From: Dyadobacter sp. 3J3
GTDB lineage: Bacteria > Bacteroidota > Bacteroidia > Cytophagales > Spirosomataceae
Assembly (NCBI RefSeq): GCF_009801115.1
Contig: NZ_VTOL01000008.1
Coordinates: 124,001-188,000, forward strand
Length of the DNA stretch: 64,000 bases
Direction: 5' to 3'
Each line of letters begins with the position of its first letter. Position 1 is the first letter of the stretch. Position numbers and translations under genes: made by a program. Positions 1 to 8,691 of this stretch are shown piece by piece. Below the pieces are notes generated by a model. The model made no database searches. It saw only the letters and a list, made by a program, of their open reading frames with translations, and had not been told where the DNA came from.

Positions 1-153
1 GAAATTTACACAGATTTTACCATTGATTACAAGGATAAAAAACAGAAAAATCCTATTGTAGGTTATTTACTTGAAGGATCAATGAATGGCGGTGGACCTG
101 AAATAAAGCTGGAATCAATCAGTAATAATGTCTATTTCCGACAAATAAAATAG
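1..153 (+). CDS. C-terminal end of DUF4097-like protein (partial)
   Basis: Frame 1 is open from the window edge to TAG at 151-153, giving the last 50 residues of a protein. The tail, with GGGPEIKLESISNNVYFRQ just before the end, has the alternating beta-strand pattern and the 'glycine-rich then Ile/Val-Leu then N-G/N-N-V-Y-hydrophobic-R' ending typical of DUF4097/putative auto-transporter adhesin repeat proteins of Bacteroidota. That family assignment rests on a short tail only. A bidirectional hairpin follows at 180-220. The start and any signal peptide lie outside the window. Confidence 0.55.
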   Translation, partial: EIYTDFTIDYKDKKQKNPIVGYLLEGSMNGGGPEIKLESISNNVYFRQIK

Positions 154-179
154 ACATATTTTGTAGTTATTCCAGGCAA

Positions 180-220
180 AAAAATAACCCGGAATTCATA
201 TTACTACCGGGTTATTTTTT
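180..220. terminator. Bidirectional intrinsic terminator
   Basis: AAAAATAACCCGG and CCGGGTTATTTTT form a near-perfect 13-bp stem with a 14-nt loop, flanked by A-runs on the left and T-runs on the right. It lies between two convergent genes (DUF4097-like tail on + and the iron permease family gene on -), so it probably ends both transcripts. Confidence 0.8.
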
Positions 221-225
221 GATAT

Positions 226-708
226 TTATTGCTCCGCTATACCTTCATTAGTCTTCTTTTTTATTTTATAACTGTTCTTTTCTTTCTGTAAATTCTCCGC
301 TGCATCAATGGAATGTGAATGATGAATATCATGATCGTCCTCGGAAATATCGGATAATTTTTGGTAAAACTTGTGCAGCACATTGAGCTCATCCTCAGTT
401 AAATCTTCTATGTCAACCATCCTGTTACTTGCATGTTTGCTTGCTGCTATCAGCTCATTCAGTTTGAGATGGACTGCTTTGGAATCTTTGTTTTGGGATT
501 TCTGAATTATAAATACCATCAAAAATGTGATGATGGTTGTGGACGTGTTAATGACCAGCTGCCATGTATCCGAGTAATTAAACAGTGGCCCTGTTACTCC
601 CCAGATGAGGATAATTAAAAAAGCAATCAGGAAAGCTGGTGAGCTTCCCGTCCAGTTCGTGATTTTTGTTGCAATTTTTTCAAACCCCGCACTTATTTTA
701 TTTGGCAT
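226..708 (-). CDS. Low-affinity iron permease family protein
   Basis: A 160-residue inner-membrane protein with two predicted membrane segments (about residues 23-43, containing IWGVTGP, and 51-69) linked by a short aromatic loop, followed by a long hydrophilic helical tail. The pattern matches the bacterial 'low affinity iron permease' family (PF04120, related to yeast Fet4), which in bacteria is usually this short; actual iron transport by bacterial members is not established. The C-terminal tail holds a histidine-rich stretch (HDIHHSHS, about 126-133) that could bind metal. It stands alone, convergent with the upstream partial gene. Confidence 0.8.
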   Translation of the reverse strand: MPNKISAGFEKIATKITNWTGSSPAFLIAFLIILIWGVTGPLFNYSDTWQLVINTSTTIITFLMVFIIQKSQNKDSKAVHLKLNELIAASKHASNRMVDIEDLTEDELNVLHKFYQKLSDISEDDHDIHHSHSIDAAENLQKEKNSYKIKKKTNEGIAEQ

Positions 709-857
709 AGGTATTATTATTTAGTGGATGGTTATAAATTTTGATAGAACCTTTACCATCAAATTTTGTGCCTGATTTCTAATTCTTACAAGAACATACC
801 GTTAAAGCTTCTCATTTAACTACAATTTAATCTGTCCCGCCTCCATACTATTAATGA

Positions 858-1043
858 ATTACTGAATTACCATTAATAAAATCGGTTAGATTGGAGCAAT
901 TTCTCAATGTTCCTTCTCTAACTGTAATTACCACCACAGGATCATTGACTTGTACCGTTACACCGGCTGATTCAGCACATATCTTTGTGAAGCACAAAGA
1001 AAGTACCGTATACAAATCTAATTGGTTAGAACCTGGCCAATAA
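858..1043 (+). pseudogene. Possible relic of an Ig-like/adhesin-type coding sequence; otherwise empty 709-1086 spacer
   Basis: The 378-base spacer between the iron permease family gene and the DUF1348 gene holds no intact gene. One frame is open from 858 to a TAA at 1041-1043 with no usable start. Its central part reads LTVITTTGSLTCTVTPADSA, which resembles the Thr/Ser-rich repeats of large Bacteroidota surface proteins. It may be the decayed 3' end of such a gene, or chance. Confidence is low because the similarity covers only about 20 residues. Confidence 0.25.
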
Positions 1044-1086
1044 ATTTGGACAAAAGTTTAGAATTCATTTCACTCTATATTAAATC

Positions 1087-1497
1087 ATGGAACAGAAGCT
1101 TCCCTTACCACCGTTTGATTTCGATAGCGCTACTCAAAAAGTCCAGCTTGCAGAAGATGCCTGGAATAGCCAGAATCCAGAAAGAGTCTCCCTTGCCTAC
1201 ACGGTAAATACCGAATGGAGAAATCGTTCGGAATTCGTGAATGGTCGGGAAGAAGTCGTAAAATTTCTATCGACCAAATGGCAGAGAGAATTGAGTTACA
1301 AACTTAAAAAAGAACTCTGGGCTTTCACTGAAAACCGAATCGCTGTCCGTTTCGAATATGAATACCACGACAAAGATGGTCAATGGTTTCGTGCTTACGG
1401 AAATGAAAACTGGGAGTTTGATGAAAATGGATTAATGCAAAGAAGATTTGCAAGTATCAATGATCTTGCCATTAAAGAAGAGGACAGAAGATTATAG
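1087..1497 (+). CDS. DUF1348 family (NTF2-like fold) protein
   Basis: A 136-residue soluble protein matching the DUF1348 family (PF07080): PLPPF near the N-terminus, KVQLAEDAWNSQNPERV, WRNRSEFVNGREEVV, ELWAFTENRIAVRFEYEY, and GNENWEFDENGLMQRR. The fold belongs to the NTF2/SnoaL-like superfamily; the biochemical function is unknown. Members I recall continue roughly 10-20 residues past the 'IxExDRR' segment, whereas this one stops directly after EEDRRL, so the C-terminus is slightly short. No downstream frame restores the missing tail convincingly. The ATG at 1087 gives the expected N-terminus. Confidence 0.85.
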   Translation: MEQKLPLPPFDFDSATQKVQLAEDAWNSQNPERVSLAYTVNTEWRNRSEFVNGREEVVKFLSTKWQRELSYKLKKELWAFTENRIAVRFEYEYHDKDGQWFRAYGNENWEFDENGLMQRRFASINDLAIKEEDRRL

Positions 1498-1702
1498 TAT
1501 CATTGTACGTCTTTTTCATAGGTTCGCGAAGCGATAATAGTGTCCGGTTTGGGAGGCGAGCCGGTTTAATAATTTCTAACAAGTACTAAGTAAATCGCTT
1601 AATTTCAGTGTACTATCATTAAAATATTTAACTTTATTTCCTTGTTCTCAACGTAGCCTATACAAAGCTGTGTGAGATTTCACCAACCACCACAAGGAAA
1701 GA

Positions 1703-4270
1703 ATGATTAGAACTTTTACTATTATTATGCTGATTTGCTTTACGGCGAGTTTAGTTGTTGCGCAATCTGGACAGATATTAAAAAAGTTGGAAAGACCCAA
1801 AGATATTTCGGCTACAAACAGCGTCCTTACAAAAACTTCAAATGCACAGCTTAAAGGAATAAACCAGAATTTCCGTCTTGTTTCGTTAAATTTCAGTGCC
1901 GATCAATTTCGAAATCTGATTGATAAAAATCTTGAAATTGAAATTCCCGGAATTGAAGATTTGCCGGTCGAATTGGAATTACATCAGGTTACGATCACAT
2001 CTTCCGATTTTACCATATCCAATTTAACTGATAAAAACCAAACTGAGGCAATTATTGACCAAAGCGTTTTTTACCGCGGAAAAATAAAAGGCGATGAAAA
2101 CTCGCTGGCATCTTTGAGCTTCATAAATAATGAGCTTTCCGGAATGATTATCGACAGCAGCGGAACAAGAGTCCTGGGAAAAAACCAGGATCCGACTGCG
2201 ACGGAAACCAGCTATATTCTTTACTACGAAAATGACATTACCGCTGATTTCAAATTTCTTTGCGGATCAATAGAAAAGGATTTCTCCGAAAGAAAAAATG
2301 CCCGCTTAACTGAAAAATCCGAGACAGAAGAGTGTAAATATTTAGGTGTTTATATTGAAACAGACAAGTCGGTATATGACAAATTTGGCAGCAAAGCAAA
2401 TGTCACAGCTTATGTCCTCGGACTTTTCAATCAGGTAGCTACTTTGTTTGCAGCAGAGCACATCGCCTTTCGTATTTCAGGATTATATATTTGGGACACA
2501 CTTGATCCTTATGCATCAAGCCAAACCAACTTGGATGATGCCTTAAGCGTCTTTCAAAGTTATTGGAATGCTAAAAACAATAATTTTCCGGGACAGTTCG
2601 CTCACCTTTTAACCTGCCGGCCTCTGGGTGGCGGAAATGCAAATATGGATGCCATGGACAACCGGAACAAGGCATATGGTGTGAACATGGTTTATGGTAA
2701 CTACAAAATTGTTCCTGCATATTCCTGGGATGTAAAAGTATTTGCACATGAGCTTGGCCACAACCTGGGCTCACCACATACACATTCCTGCACTTGGCCG
2801 GGCGGCGCGATTGATAACTGCACGACGGTGGAAGGAAATTGCCCTCCCGGACCAACTCCCGTAAATGGCGGAACGATCATGAGTTACTGCCAAAATACCA
2901 GCATTGGCATCAATCTGGCCCTGGGTTTTGGTCCGCTCCCCGGCAATTTGATACGCAGCAGAGTTTCAAATAATAATACTTTACCCGTTTCGAATAGCAT
3001 GCCTTCCGATTTACTAGCCTATAATGTCGCAGCACGAAGTGCAACTTTACAATGGAATTTCAGCGGATCGAATACTTCACATATCCTTCAATATAAGACA
3101 ACATCTTCAACTGGAAACTGGATCGAATTGCAGACGATAAAAAATACAATTCTACTCTCTAACTTATCACCCAATACCAATTACAACTGGCGGATAAAAG
3201 GGAATTGCTCTGAATATACAGAAATCCAGACTTTTGCGACAAACAATACTCAGCCGACTTATTGTCAGCCTGTTGACCAATGTTCAAAAGCGATTGGAGT
3301 TGGTATAAATTCTGTTTTCATCAATAATCTGTCTTTAAGCACGGCATCGGATTGCGCCGTTGGCGGTTATACATTTAATACTTCCGCTCCCATTCCGCAA
3401 CTTATTGCAGGGCAAAGTTATGCTTTTAATATTTCATTGATTGGTTACAATTTTGCACAGTACATTAAAGCATGGATTGATTATAATAATGACGGGGAAT
3501 TCACAACCGATGAATTAATTGCAGAAACGAAAACTTCACTAACCGGCAATTTTTCCGGTACATTTAAAACACCTGATAATCAAATTTCCCTTAGCACCAG
3601 AATTCGTATACGATCAAATTATTTCTATGCCAGTTTCAACTCCTGCGACAACCTATCGCTGGGAGAAACGGAAGATTATCTGGTTAATTTTATTCCTTCC
3701 ATGCCTCTTCCAGTCAAATTTATTTCAGTAAATGTGTCCAGACAAAATAACAATGCTGTTTTGAATTGGGAAACAACGGATGAAGATGCTGGCTTTTTAT
3801 TTGATATTGAGAAAAGTATTAATGCCAAAGATTTTAAAAATATAGGACAAATTCCAGGCAACGGGCCCTCTTCACAGATTAATAAATATAATTTCAGTGA
3901 TGAAATAGCCGAACAGAATGTACCAGCATTCTATTACCGGATAAAAATGCCGGATGGTTCAAATAATTTCATTTATTCAAGAATTCTAGCACTGAATTTC
4001 AATGTACTGGCAAACCCGGATATCATGATCTGGCCTAATCCATTTCAGGATTATTTGAAGCTTTCAATAAAAACATTAAATAAGGGACTTGTTCATTTCA
4101 TCCTTTACAACATTCAGGGCAGGGCGGTCAGGAGAGATCAAAAGTATCTTTTACCAGGTGAAACAAGTTATGAAATGAAAAACATTTCAGGATTATCGGC
4201 GGGGAATTATATCTTAAAAATTAATGATGAGAAAAATGCTTATTCAGAGATTGTTATTAAAAACCCCTGA
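1703..4270 (+). CDS. T9SS-secreted zinc metalloprotease (reprolysin/M12B-like) with FN3 and GEVED domains
   Basis: An 855-residue exported protease. A signal peptide ends at about residue 21 (SLVVAQ). The catalytic metzincin motif HELGHNLGSPH starts at H349, with zinc ligands H349, H353, H359, catalytic E350 and a Met-turn at M393 (IMSYC). Downstream are a fibronectin type III domain (about 433-512), a GEVED-type beta domain (about 565-665, with WIDYNNDGEF and GETEDY) and a T9SS type A sorting domain starting at WPNPF (777-855). An N-terminal propeptide-like region of about 200 residues precedes the catalytic domain. It is expected to be exported through the outer membrane by the type IX system and to degrade extracellular protein. 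Monocistronic by position. Confidence 0.9.
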   Translation: MIRTFTIIMLICFTASLVVAQSGQILKKLERPKDISATNSVLTKTSNAQLKGINQNFRLVSLNFSADQFRNLIDKNLEIEIPGIEDLPVELELHQVTITSSDFTISNLTDKNQTEAIIDQSVFYRGKIKGDENSLASLSFINNELSGMIIDSSGTRVLGKNQDPTATETSYILYYENDITADFKFLCGSIEKDFSERKNARLTEKSETEECKYLGVYIETDKSVYDKFGSKANVTAYVLGLFNQVATLFAAEHIAFRISGLYIWDTLDPYASSQTNLDDALSVFQSYWNAKNNNFPGQFAHLLTCRPLGGGNANMDAMDNRNKAYGVNMVYGNYKIVPAYSWDVKVFAHELGHNLGSPHTHSCTWPGGAIDNCTTVEGNCPPGPTPVNGGTIMSYCQNTSIGINLALGFGPLPGNLIRSRVSNNNTLPVSNSMPSDLLAYNVAARSATLQWNFSGSNTSHILQYKTTSSTGNWIELQTIKNTILLSNLSPNTNYNWRIKGNCSEYTEIQTFATNNTQPTYCQPVDQCSKAIGVGINSVFINNLSLSTASDCAVGGYTFNTSAPIPQLIAGQSYAFNISLIGYNFAQYIKAWIDYNNDGEFTTDELIAETKTSLTGNFSGTFKTPDNQISLSTRIRIRSNYFYASFNSCDNLSLGETEDYLVNFIPSMPLPVKFISVNVSRQNNNAVLNWETTDEDAGFLFDIEKSINAKDFKNIGQIPGNGPSSQINKYNFSDEIAEQNVPAFYYRIKMPDGSNNFIYSRILALNFNVLANPDIMIWPNPFQDYLKLSIKTLNKGLVHFILYNIQGRAVRRDQKYLLPGETSYEMKNISGLSAGNYILKINDEKNAYSEIVIKNP

Positions 4271-4440
4271 CTGATAAATCCGTCATAATGAGGATATAGG
4301 TAATATTACAATTTTAATTAAAAACTTATCTTTCGAAAATTTTAAATATTCTTAGTATTTCAAATTAAAGATTTCGAAATTATTCTCCTTTGAATTTAGA
4401 CAAAATAAATAAAATCCATTCCCGGTCAGCCACTTACAAA

Positions 4441-4472
4441 TAAAAAAAGAATCCCGGAAGCCCGAGATTCTT
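4441..4472 (-). terminator. Intrinsic terminator for the minus-strand small gene
   Basis: On the minus strand AAGAATC...GATTCTT closes a GC-rich hairpin (one mismatch) followed directly by a run of seven T residues. It lies about 215 nt after the stop of the 74-residue gene and is the only structured element seen in the 416-base spacer 4271-4686; the remainder is AT-rich with no visible gene. Confidence 0.7.
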
Positions 4473-4686
4473 ATATATGTTACCCTCCTCTACACACTAA
4501 GTAAGTGTGTTATGCTACAAATATATTATAAACAAGCAGAAAAACAAAACCTTACAAAATAAGAAATTATTCACTGGTAATTTTAGTTTGAAGATAATTA
4601 GCCCGACATATCAAATAAACTTCGAAATACGGTCATTTGAAAGAATTTTACAAAACCCGCTATTTTTGGATATCTATTAACCTGTA

Positions 4687-4911
4687 TTACAAAACGGTTA
4701 TAAACTCCGGATCAGAATTTCTGGACTCAAGAAACTCCCATTGTACAATCTCACTTTCCGGGAAAATATTGCTACAATCCCTTACATTTGAATCGTCCGC
4801 TGATTCTACATAAGCATTCATGTCCATCACATAAATGCCTTCGCGCCGCACACCTTTCACATCTGTGAAAAGCACTTCGGCCTGATCCGGTGGATATATT
4901 TTATCTTTCAT
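4687..4911 (-). CDS. Small acidic hypothetical protein
   Basis: A 74-residue soluble acidic protein starting MKDKIYPPDQAEVLFTDVKG. No signal peptide or membrane segment and no family that I recognise. It is credited as a gene because it has an ATG start, an intact terminator on its own strand downstream and no better overlapping frame. The sequence pattern (short beta strands, VQWEFLESR) suggests a small folded domain. It lies on the minus strand, apart from the ars operon by a 128-nt spacer plus the pseudogene. Confidence 0.5.
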   Translation of the reverse strand: MKDKIYPPDQAEVLFTDVKGVRREGIYVMDMNAYVESADDSNVRDCSNIFPESEIVQWEFLESRNSDPEFITVL

Positions 4912-5038
4912 GGCAACTTTGAGTAGTAATTTTTCTGCACCTTAAAAAAATCAATCCAGAAAAATTACGTCAAATTTCACCTCTGTGTGTAAGCATTAAC
5001 GCAAACAAGTGCCACAGTTTTTAAACCCTTGGGCTTGA

Positions 5039-5501
5039 TTAAAATGCTTTTCTGAGATTATCTGCAAATGCCAGGGGCATGATACTCAGCTCAACGGCTC
5101 GTGCCGCTTTTTCCACGTCATCTAAAACTCTGATAAATTCTACCTGCACCTTATCAGGACTTCTGGTGCTGGCAATTTGGTCAACGATTAACGGCACGAC
5201 AGGGTGCGGAGAAAATCTATTTACTTTCTTCCAACCAGCTTGTAAGCCTATTCACTACTTTTTTCTGTACTGCACTCCCCTTGCGAAGAAAATATTTTTA
5301 ATACTTTCAGATCATGGTTTCCGGCAATCGTGGCGATACCATGGCTCCGAATCAAACTGATTACCTGGTTGGGCCACATATGGTAACCCACAAGATCGCC
5401 AAGGCAATATATGGCATCTGGCTTCCGGGATTTAATATATTAAGCACGGCTTAAAAAGCGGTCAGGTTTGCATGAATGTCTGATAAAAGAGCAATTCTCA
5501 T
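5039..5501 (-). pseudogene. Metallophosphoesterase pseudogene at the 3' end of the ars operon
   Basis: Reading from 5501 downwards, the ATG starts MRIALLSDIHANLTAF, the classical first motif (D-x-H) of calcineurin-like phosphoesterases, but codon 17 is TAA (5451-5453). After a frameshift the second and third motifs follow intact: YCLGDLVGYHMWPNQV and TIAGNHD (GNHD near 5311-5322). An in-frame TAG and TAA come next, then another frame change leads into the family-like C-terminus PHPVVPLIVDQIAS to a stop at 5039-5041. Total length (463 nt) is about two thirds of an intact gene, so the C-terminal metal-binding GHTH-type part is deleted. The ATG overlaps the stop of the upstream flavoprotein gene (TGATG), so it was once translationally coupled to the ars operon. 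Confidence 0.9.
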
Positions 5502-6556
5502 CAAGCTGTATTTAAATATGCAGTAATTTCATTGACCGTTTGACGGGCAGAGCGTCCAACGCCAATTAATGTCGCAGATGCAAAGCCGGTAAAACTTCCA
5601 TAACCTACAAGCCATAGGCCTTCCACATCCACAGAACGAGTACCGTCACAGTCTGCCTTTCCTCTTTGCCGGATAATACCCAACCCTTTGAGGTGATCCG
5701 TTGCAAATCCAAAACCGGTACACCAGATCATCACATCAAACAGCTGAACAGACCCGTCGGGCCATACCACACCATTTTCATTGATGGACTTAAAGGTTTC
5801 ACGAGAGATAAGTACGCCCCGGCTCCGGGCCTCTTTCACAGGCGGCACCATCACAATATTTCCGATATTATATTCCCCTGTGTTAAATTCTTTGCCTTCT
5901 TTCATCGCGTGGTACTTTGCAGAAGCCACGTCAAATAGCACTCTGCCGTCTACATCGTCAGGCAAGAACTGAGGTATTTTCTCCACTGCCCAAACAGTCG
6001 TCGCCACCTTCGAGACTTCCGCCAGGATCTGTGCCCCGGAATTTCCTCCTCCGACGATCACAACATCTTTTCCCTTGAAGGTATCCGCATTGGCGTAAGC
6101 CGAAGAATGCAGCTGCTGCCCTTCAAATAAATCTCTGCCTGGTATATCGGGAATGTACGGTTTTTGACATGTTCCCGTTGCGGATATAATTGTCCGGCTT
6201 CGGTAATCTCGCTGATTAGAAGTTAAAATGAATATATTATCCTCTTTTCGCACATTTTCTACCTTGACTTCGTGCTGTATTTCAATGCCGTACCGGTTCT
6301 GGTAAGCAGCGAGATAGTCCAGCACTTCTGCTTTTGAAGGATACGCATTTTGTGACTTTGGCATCATCCAGCCTGGTAATGTGCTTTGTTGAGCAGGAGA
6401 GAACAAAGTCAGCGAGTCCCAGCCGTGCTGCCAGGCTCCTCCGCCAAGCTTTTGGTCATCCAAAATAATATATTTCAGTTTTGCCCGACGAAGAAAATAC
6501 CCGCAGGCCAGAGCGCTCTGTCCGCCACCGATTATAATAAGATCAAATATCTCCAT
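5501..6556 (-). CDS. arsO: ArsO-like flavin-dependent monooxygenase / FAD-NAD(P)H oxidoreductase
   Basis: A 351-residue protein with an N-terminal FAD-binding Rossmann motif (IIIGGGQSALA, glycines 10-12) and a second dinucleotide motif (IVGGGNSGAQI, about 167-177), the two-domain layout of flavin-containing monooxygenases and of ArsO proteins found in arsenic operons. It is the sixth gene of the ars operon, starting 7 nt after the acr3 stop. I chose the ATG at 6556, which places the Rossmann fold at the usual N-terminus; an upstream in-frame ATG at 6613 would overlap acr3. Oxidation of an arsenical substrate is inferred from context; a generic thioredoxin-reductase-like role is the alternative. 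Confidence 0.75.
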   Translation of the reverse strand: MEIFDLIIIGGGQSALACGYFLRRAKLKYIILDDQKLGGGAWQHGWDSLTLFSPAQQSTLPGWMMPKSQNAYPSKAEVLDYLAAYQNRYGIEIQHEVKVENVRKEDNIFILTSNQRDYRSRTIISATGTCQKPYIPDIPGRDLFEGQQLHSSAYANADTFKGKDVVIVGGGNSGAQILAEVSKVATTVWAVEKIPQFLPDDVDGRVLFDVASAKYHAMKEGKEFNTGEYNIGNIVMVPPVKEARSRGVLISRETFKSINENGVVWPDGSVQLFDVMIWCTGFGFATDHLKGLGIIRQRGKADCDGTRSVDVEGLWLVGYGSFTGFASATLIGVGRSARQTVNEITAYLNTA

Positions 6557-6563
6557 TGATGGC

Positions 6564-7652
6564 TTAGACAATTTCAGTTTTATAATATTTGTCACGTAGC
6601 CAGAAGGCCACATTCACCAGCGCAATTAGCGCAGGCACTTCCACCAGCGGGCCAATCACACCCACAAAAGCTTCGCCGGAATTAATACCAAAAACACCAA
6701 TGGCTACGGCGATGGCAAGTTCGAAATTATTCCCCGAAGCCGTAAAAGCAATCGATGCATTTTGAGAATAATCTGCTCCCCGGGATTTGGCAACAAAAAA
6801 ACTCACCAGAAACATAATCACAAAATAGATTACCAGCGGAACGGCAATCAAAAGCACATCACCCGGAAGCTGAACGATCAGCTCTCCTTTCAAACTAAAC
6901 ATCAGTACAATCGTTGAGAGTAGTGCAACCAGGGTGATGGGTGAAATCATCGGGATGAATTTTTTCTCATACCACTCTTCTCCTTTAAGGGCAGTCAACC
7001 CAAAGCGGCTGAGCATCCCGGCGGCAAAGGGAATACCCAGATAAATACCCACGCTCACGGCAATTTCAGCAATTGTAATGTTAACTTCAAAGCCTTTCAA
7101 GCCAACCAAAGGAGGTAGCACCGTAATAAAAAAATAAGCATAAAAACTATACAGCAGCACCTGAAAAATGCTGTTGAGCGCAACCAGACCGGCAGCATAC
7201 TCAGGGCTTCCCTCGGCCAGCTCGTTCCAAACCAAAACCATGGCAATACAGCGCGCCAGCCCGATCAAAATCAGACCAATCATATAATCGGGATGGTTTG
7301 GGAGGAAAATAATTGCCAGTAAAAACATCAGCATAGGTCCTATAATCCAGTTCAGTATCAATGAAACAGTCATGACCTTCGTGTTTTTGAACACCTCCCC
7401 CATTTTATTGTATTTGACCTTGGCAAGCGGTGGATACATCATCAGGATCAATCCGATCGCAAGTGGTATGTTAGTTGTGCCACTGGAAAAAGTATTAATA
7501 TATTCCGCTATGGAAGGTACAAAATTGCCCAGTCCCACACCAGTGGCCATGGCCAGAAAAATCCATAACGTTAAATAGCGGTCAAGAAAACCAAGTTTCT
7601 TCCGGTTTGATGCAGAGGCACCGGATGGCCGGACGGAGTTATTATCAGCCAT
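6564..7652 (-). CDS. acr3: ACR3-family arsenite efflux permease
   Basis: A 362-residue inner-membrane carrier with about ten hydrophobic segments. It has the ACR3 hallmarks: the conserved membrane cysteine C135 in GLARCIAMVLVWNELAEG, and the segment NASIAFTASGNNFELAIAVA near the C-terminus that carries the conserved glutamate. ACR3 carriers export As(III) (and sometimes antimonite) using the proton motive force. It starts 9 nt after the arsC stop, in the order arsC-acr3 common in bacteria. A hydrophilic 25-residue N-terminal extension precedes the first membrane helix. Confidence 0.93.
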   Translation of the reverse strand: MADNNSVRPSGASASNRKKLGFLDRYLTLWIFLAMATGVGLGNFVPSIAEYINTFSSGTTNIPLAIGLILMMYPPLAKVKYNKMGEVFKNTKVMTVSLILNWIIGPMLMFLLAIIFLPNHPDYMIGLILIGLARCIAMVLVWNELAEGSPEYAAGLVALNSIFQVLLYSFYAYFFITVLPPLVGLKGFEVNITIAEIAVSVGIYLGIPFAAGMLSRFGLTALKGEEWYEKKFIPMISPITLVALLSTIVLMFSLKGELIVQLPGDVLLIAVPLVIYFVIMFLVSFFVAKSRGADYSQNASIAFTASGNNFELAIAVAIGVFGINSGEAFVGVIGPLVEVPALIALVNVAFWLRDKYYKTEIV

Positions 7653-7661
7653 ACGAAATAT

Positions 7662-8075
7662 TCAAAATTTTTCTTTTATAAAATCCTCACAATAAGCTTT
7701 AATCATTTCCCGGACGCGGCGAAATTCCTTTGTTATCTCCTCTTCACTTCCGGTTGCTTTTGCCGGGTCCGGGAAATTATAATGCAATTTTTGGGCATTG
7801 GTCGGAAAATAAGGACAGCGCTCTCTGGCATTATCACAAACGGTAATCACAAAATCAAAGTCGATCTCCCGGTACTCGTCTATGTTGTTTGAGGTATGCA
7901 GGGAAATATCAATCCCGTCTTCTTTCATAATGGATATAGCCTTTGGATTGACACCATGCGTCTCAACCCCTGCACTATATACGCTGGCTCGATCCCCAGC
8001 AAATTGCCGTAAATATCCTTCTGCGATCTGGCTACGGCAACTATTGCCGGTGCAAAGCACTAGTATTTTTTTCAT
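7662..8075 (-). CDS. arsC: Thioredoxin-coupled arsenate reductase
   Basis: A 137-residue cytoplasmic enzyme of the low-molecular-weight tyrosine phosphatase fold. It has the P-loop CTGNSCRS with nucleophile C8 and C13, and the pair C80/C87 in TVCDNARERCP. This arrangement corresponds to the C10-C82-C89 relay of Staphylococcus aureus pI258 ArsC, so arsenate should be reduced to arsenite with electrons from thioredoxin rather than glutaredoxin. The product is the substrate of the adjacent ACR3 pump. A 103-nt spacer separates it from the preceding acetyltransferase gene, the largest gap in the operon. Confidence 0.93.
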   Translation of the reverse strand: MKKILVLCTGNSCRSQIAEGYLRQFAGDRASVYSAGVETHGVNPKAISIMKEDGIDISLHTSNNIDEYREIDFDFVITVCDNARERCPYFPTNAQKLHYNFPDPAKATGSEEEITKEFRRVREMIKAYCEDFIKEKF

Positions 8076-8178
8076 AAAGTTTTATCAGCTGTCAGCTTAT
8101 TAAAATACATATTTGGTTTGAAATAAATTATTTGATTTTCATTATTAAAATTACGGATGTCTGAATGCCCACAACCAC

Positions 8179-8673
8179 TCATTCCGTCCCTACAACTTTA
8201 CTTCTTCTTTCTAACAAGCTAACATTACGCCAGACCCCGTTCATTTTTCCAATATTTTCACGGTAACCGATCAGCCGAAAACCATTTTTTTTATGCAGCC
8301 CGATGCTGGCACTATTTTCCGGAAATATACCGGCTTGCAGCGTCCAGTAACCTTCCTGTTCACTTTCCCTGATCAAATGTTTTAAAATAAAATCTCCCAC
8401 TTTTTGTCCTCTGAAAGTGCTGCCTACATAAACACTCACTTCGGCAACGCCTGCATACACACATCTTCCAGAAACTGGTGTTAATGCCGCCCAACCTGCT
8501 ATTTCACCCTTATCCGTGGTGGCTACAAAACGGAGTTTTGAAACATGAGAGCGGTCCCAGCTATCCCAATCAGGAGTGCTGATTTCCAAAGTAGCCTGCC
8601 CCGTCGCAATGCCCTGGGCATAAATTTCCCGGACGCCTGGCCAATCCGTAGATTCTAAAATACGTATTTCCAT
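8179..8673 (-). CDS. arsN: GNAT acetyltransferase, ArsN/phosphinothricin acetyltransferase-like
   Basis: A 164-residue GNAT enzyme. The pattern IRILESTDWPGVREIYAQGI at the start, AEVSVYVGSTFRGQKVG (acetyl-CoA pyrophosphate-binding loop, R/Q-x-x-G-x-G/V type), FPENSASIGLHKKNGFR and WRNVSLLERRS at the end are those of the phosphinothricin N-acetyltransferase group. In ars operons this group is called ArsN1 and acetylates arsinothricin, an arsenical antibiotic (established for other bacteria). Substrate here is inferred from family and position between the DUF6428 gene and arsC. It lies 18 nt after the DUF6428 stop. Confidence 0.8.
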   Translation of the reverse strand: MEIRILESTDWPGVREIYAQGIATGQATLEISTPDWDSWDRSHVSKLRFVATTDKGEIAGWAALTPVSGRCVYAGVAEVSVYVGSTFRGQKVGDFILKHLIRESEQEGYWTLQAGIFPENSASIGLHKKNGFRLIGYRENIGKMNGVWRNVSLLERRSKVVGTE

Positions 8674-8691
8674 GATTCTGACTTTAACGAG

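Noticed and set aside
1498..1570. Frameshift recovery of a longer DUF1348 C-terminus
   Set aside because: No frame after the stop resembles the family's tail, so a truncated or naturally short protein is the better call.
6557..6613. Upstream ATG for the ArsO-like protein
   Set aside because: It overlaps acr3 and adds 19 residues ahead of the Rossmann motif, which is usually near residue 7-10.
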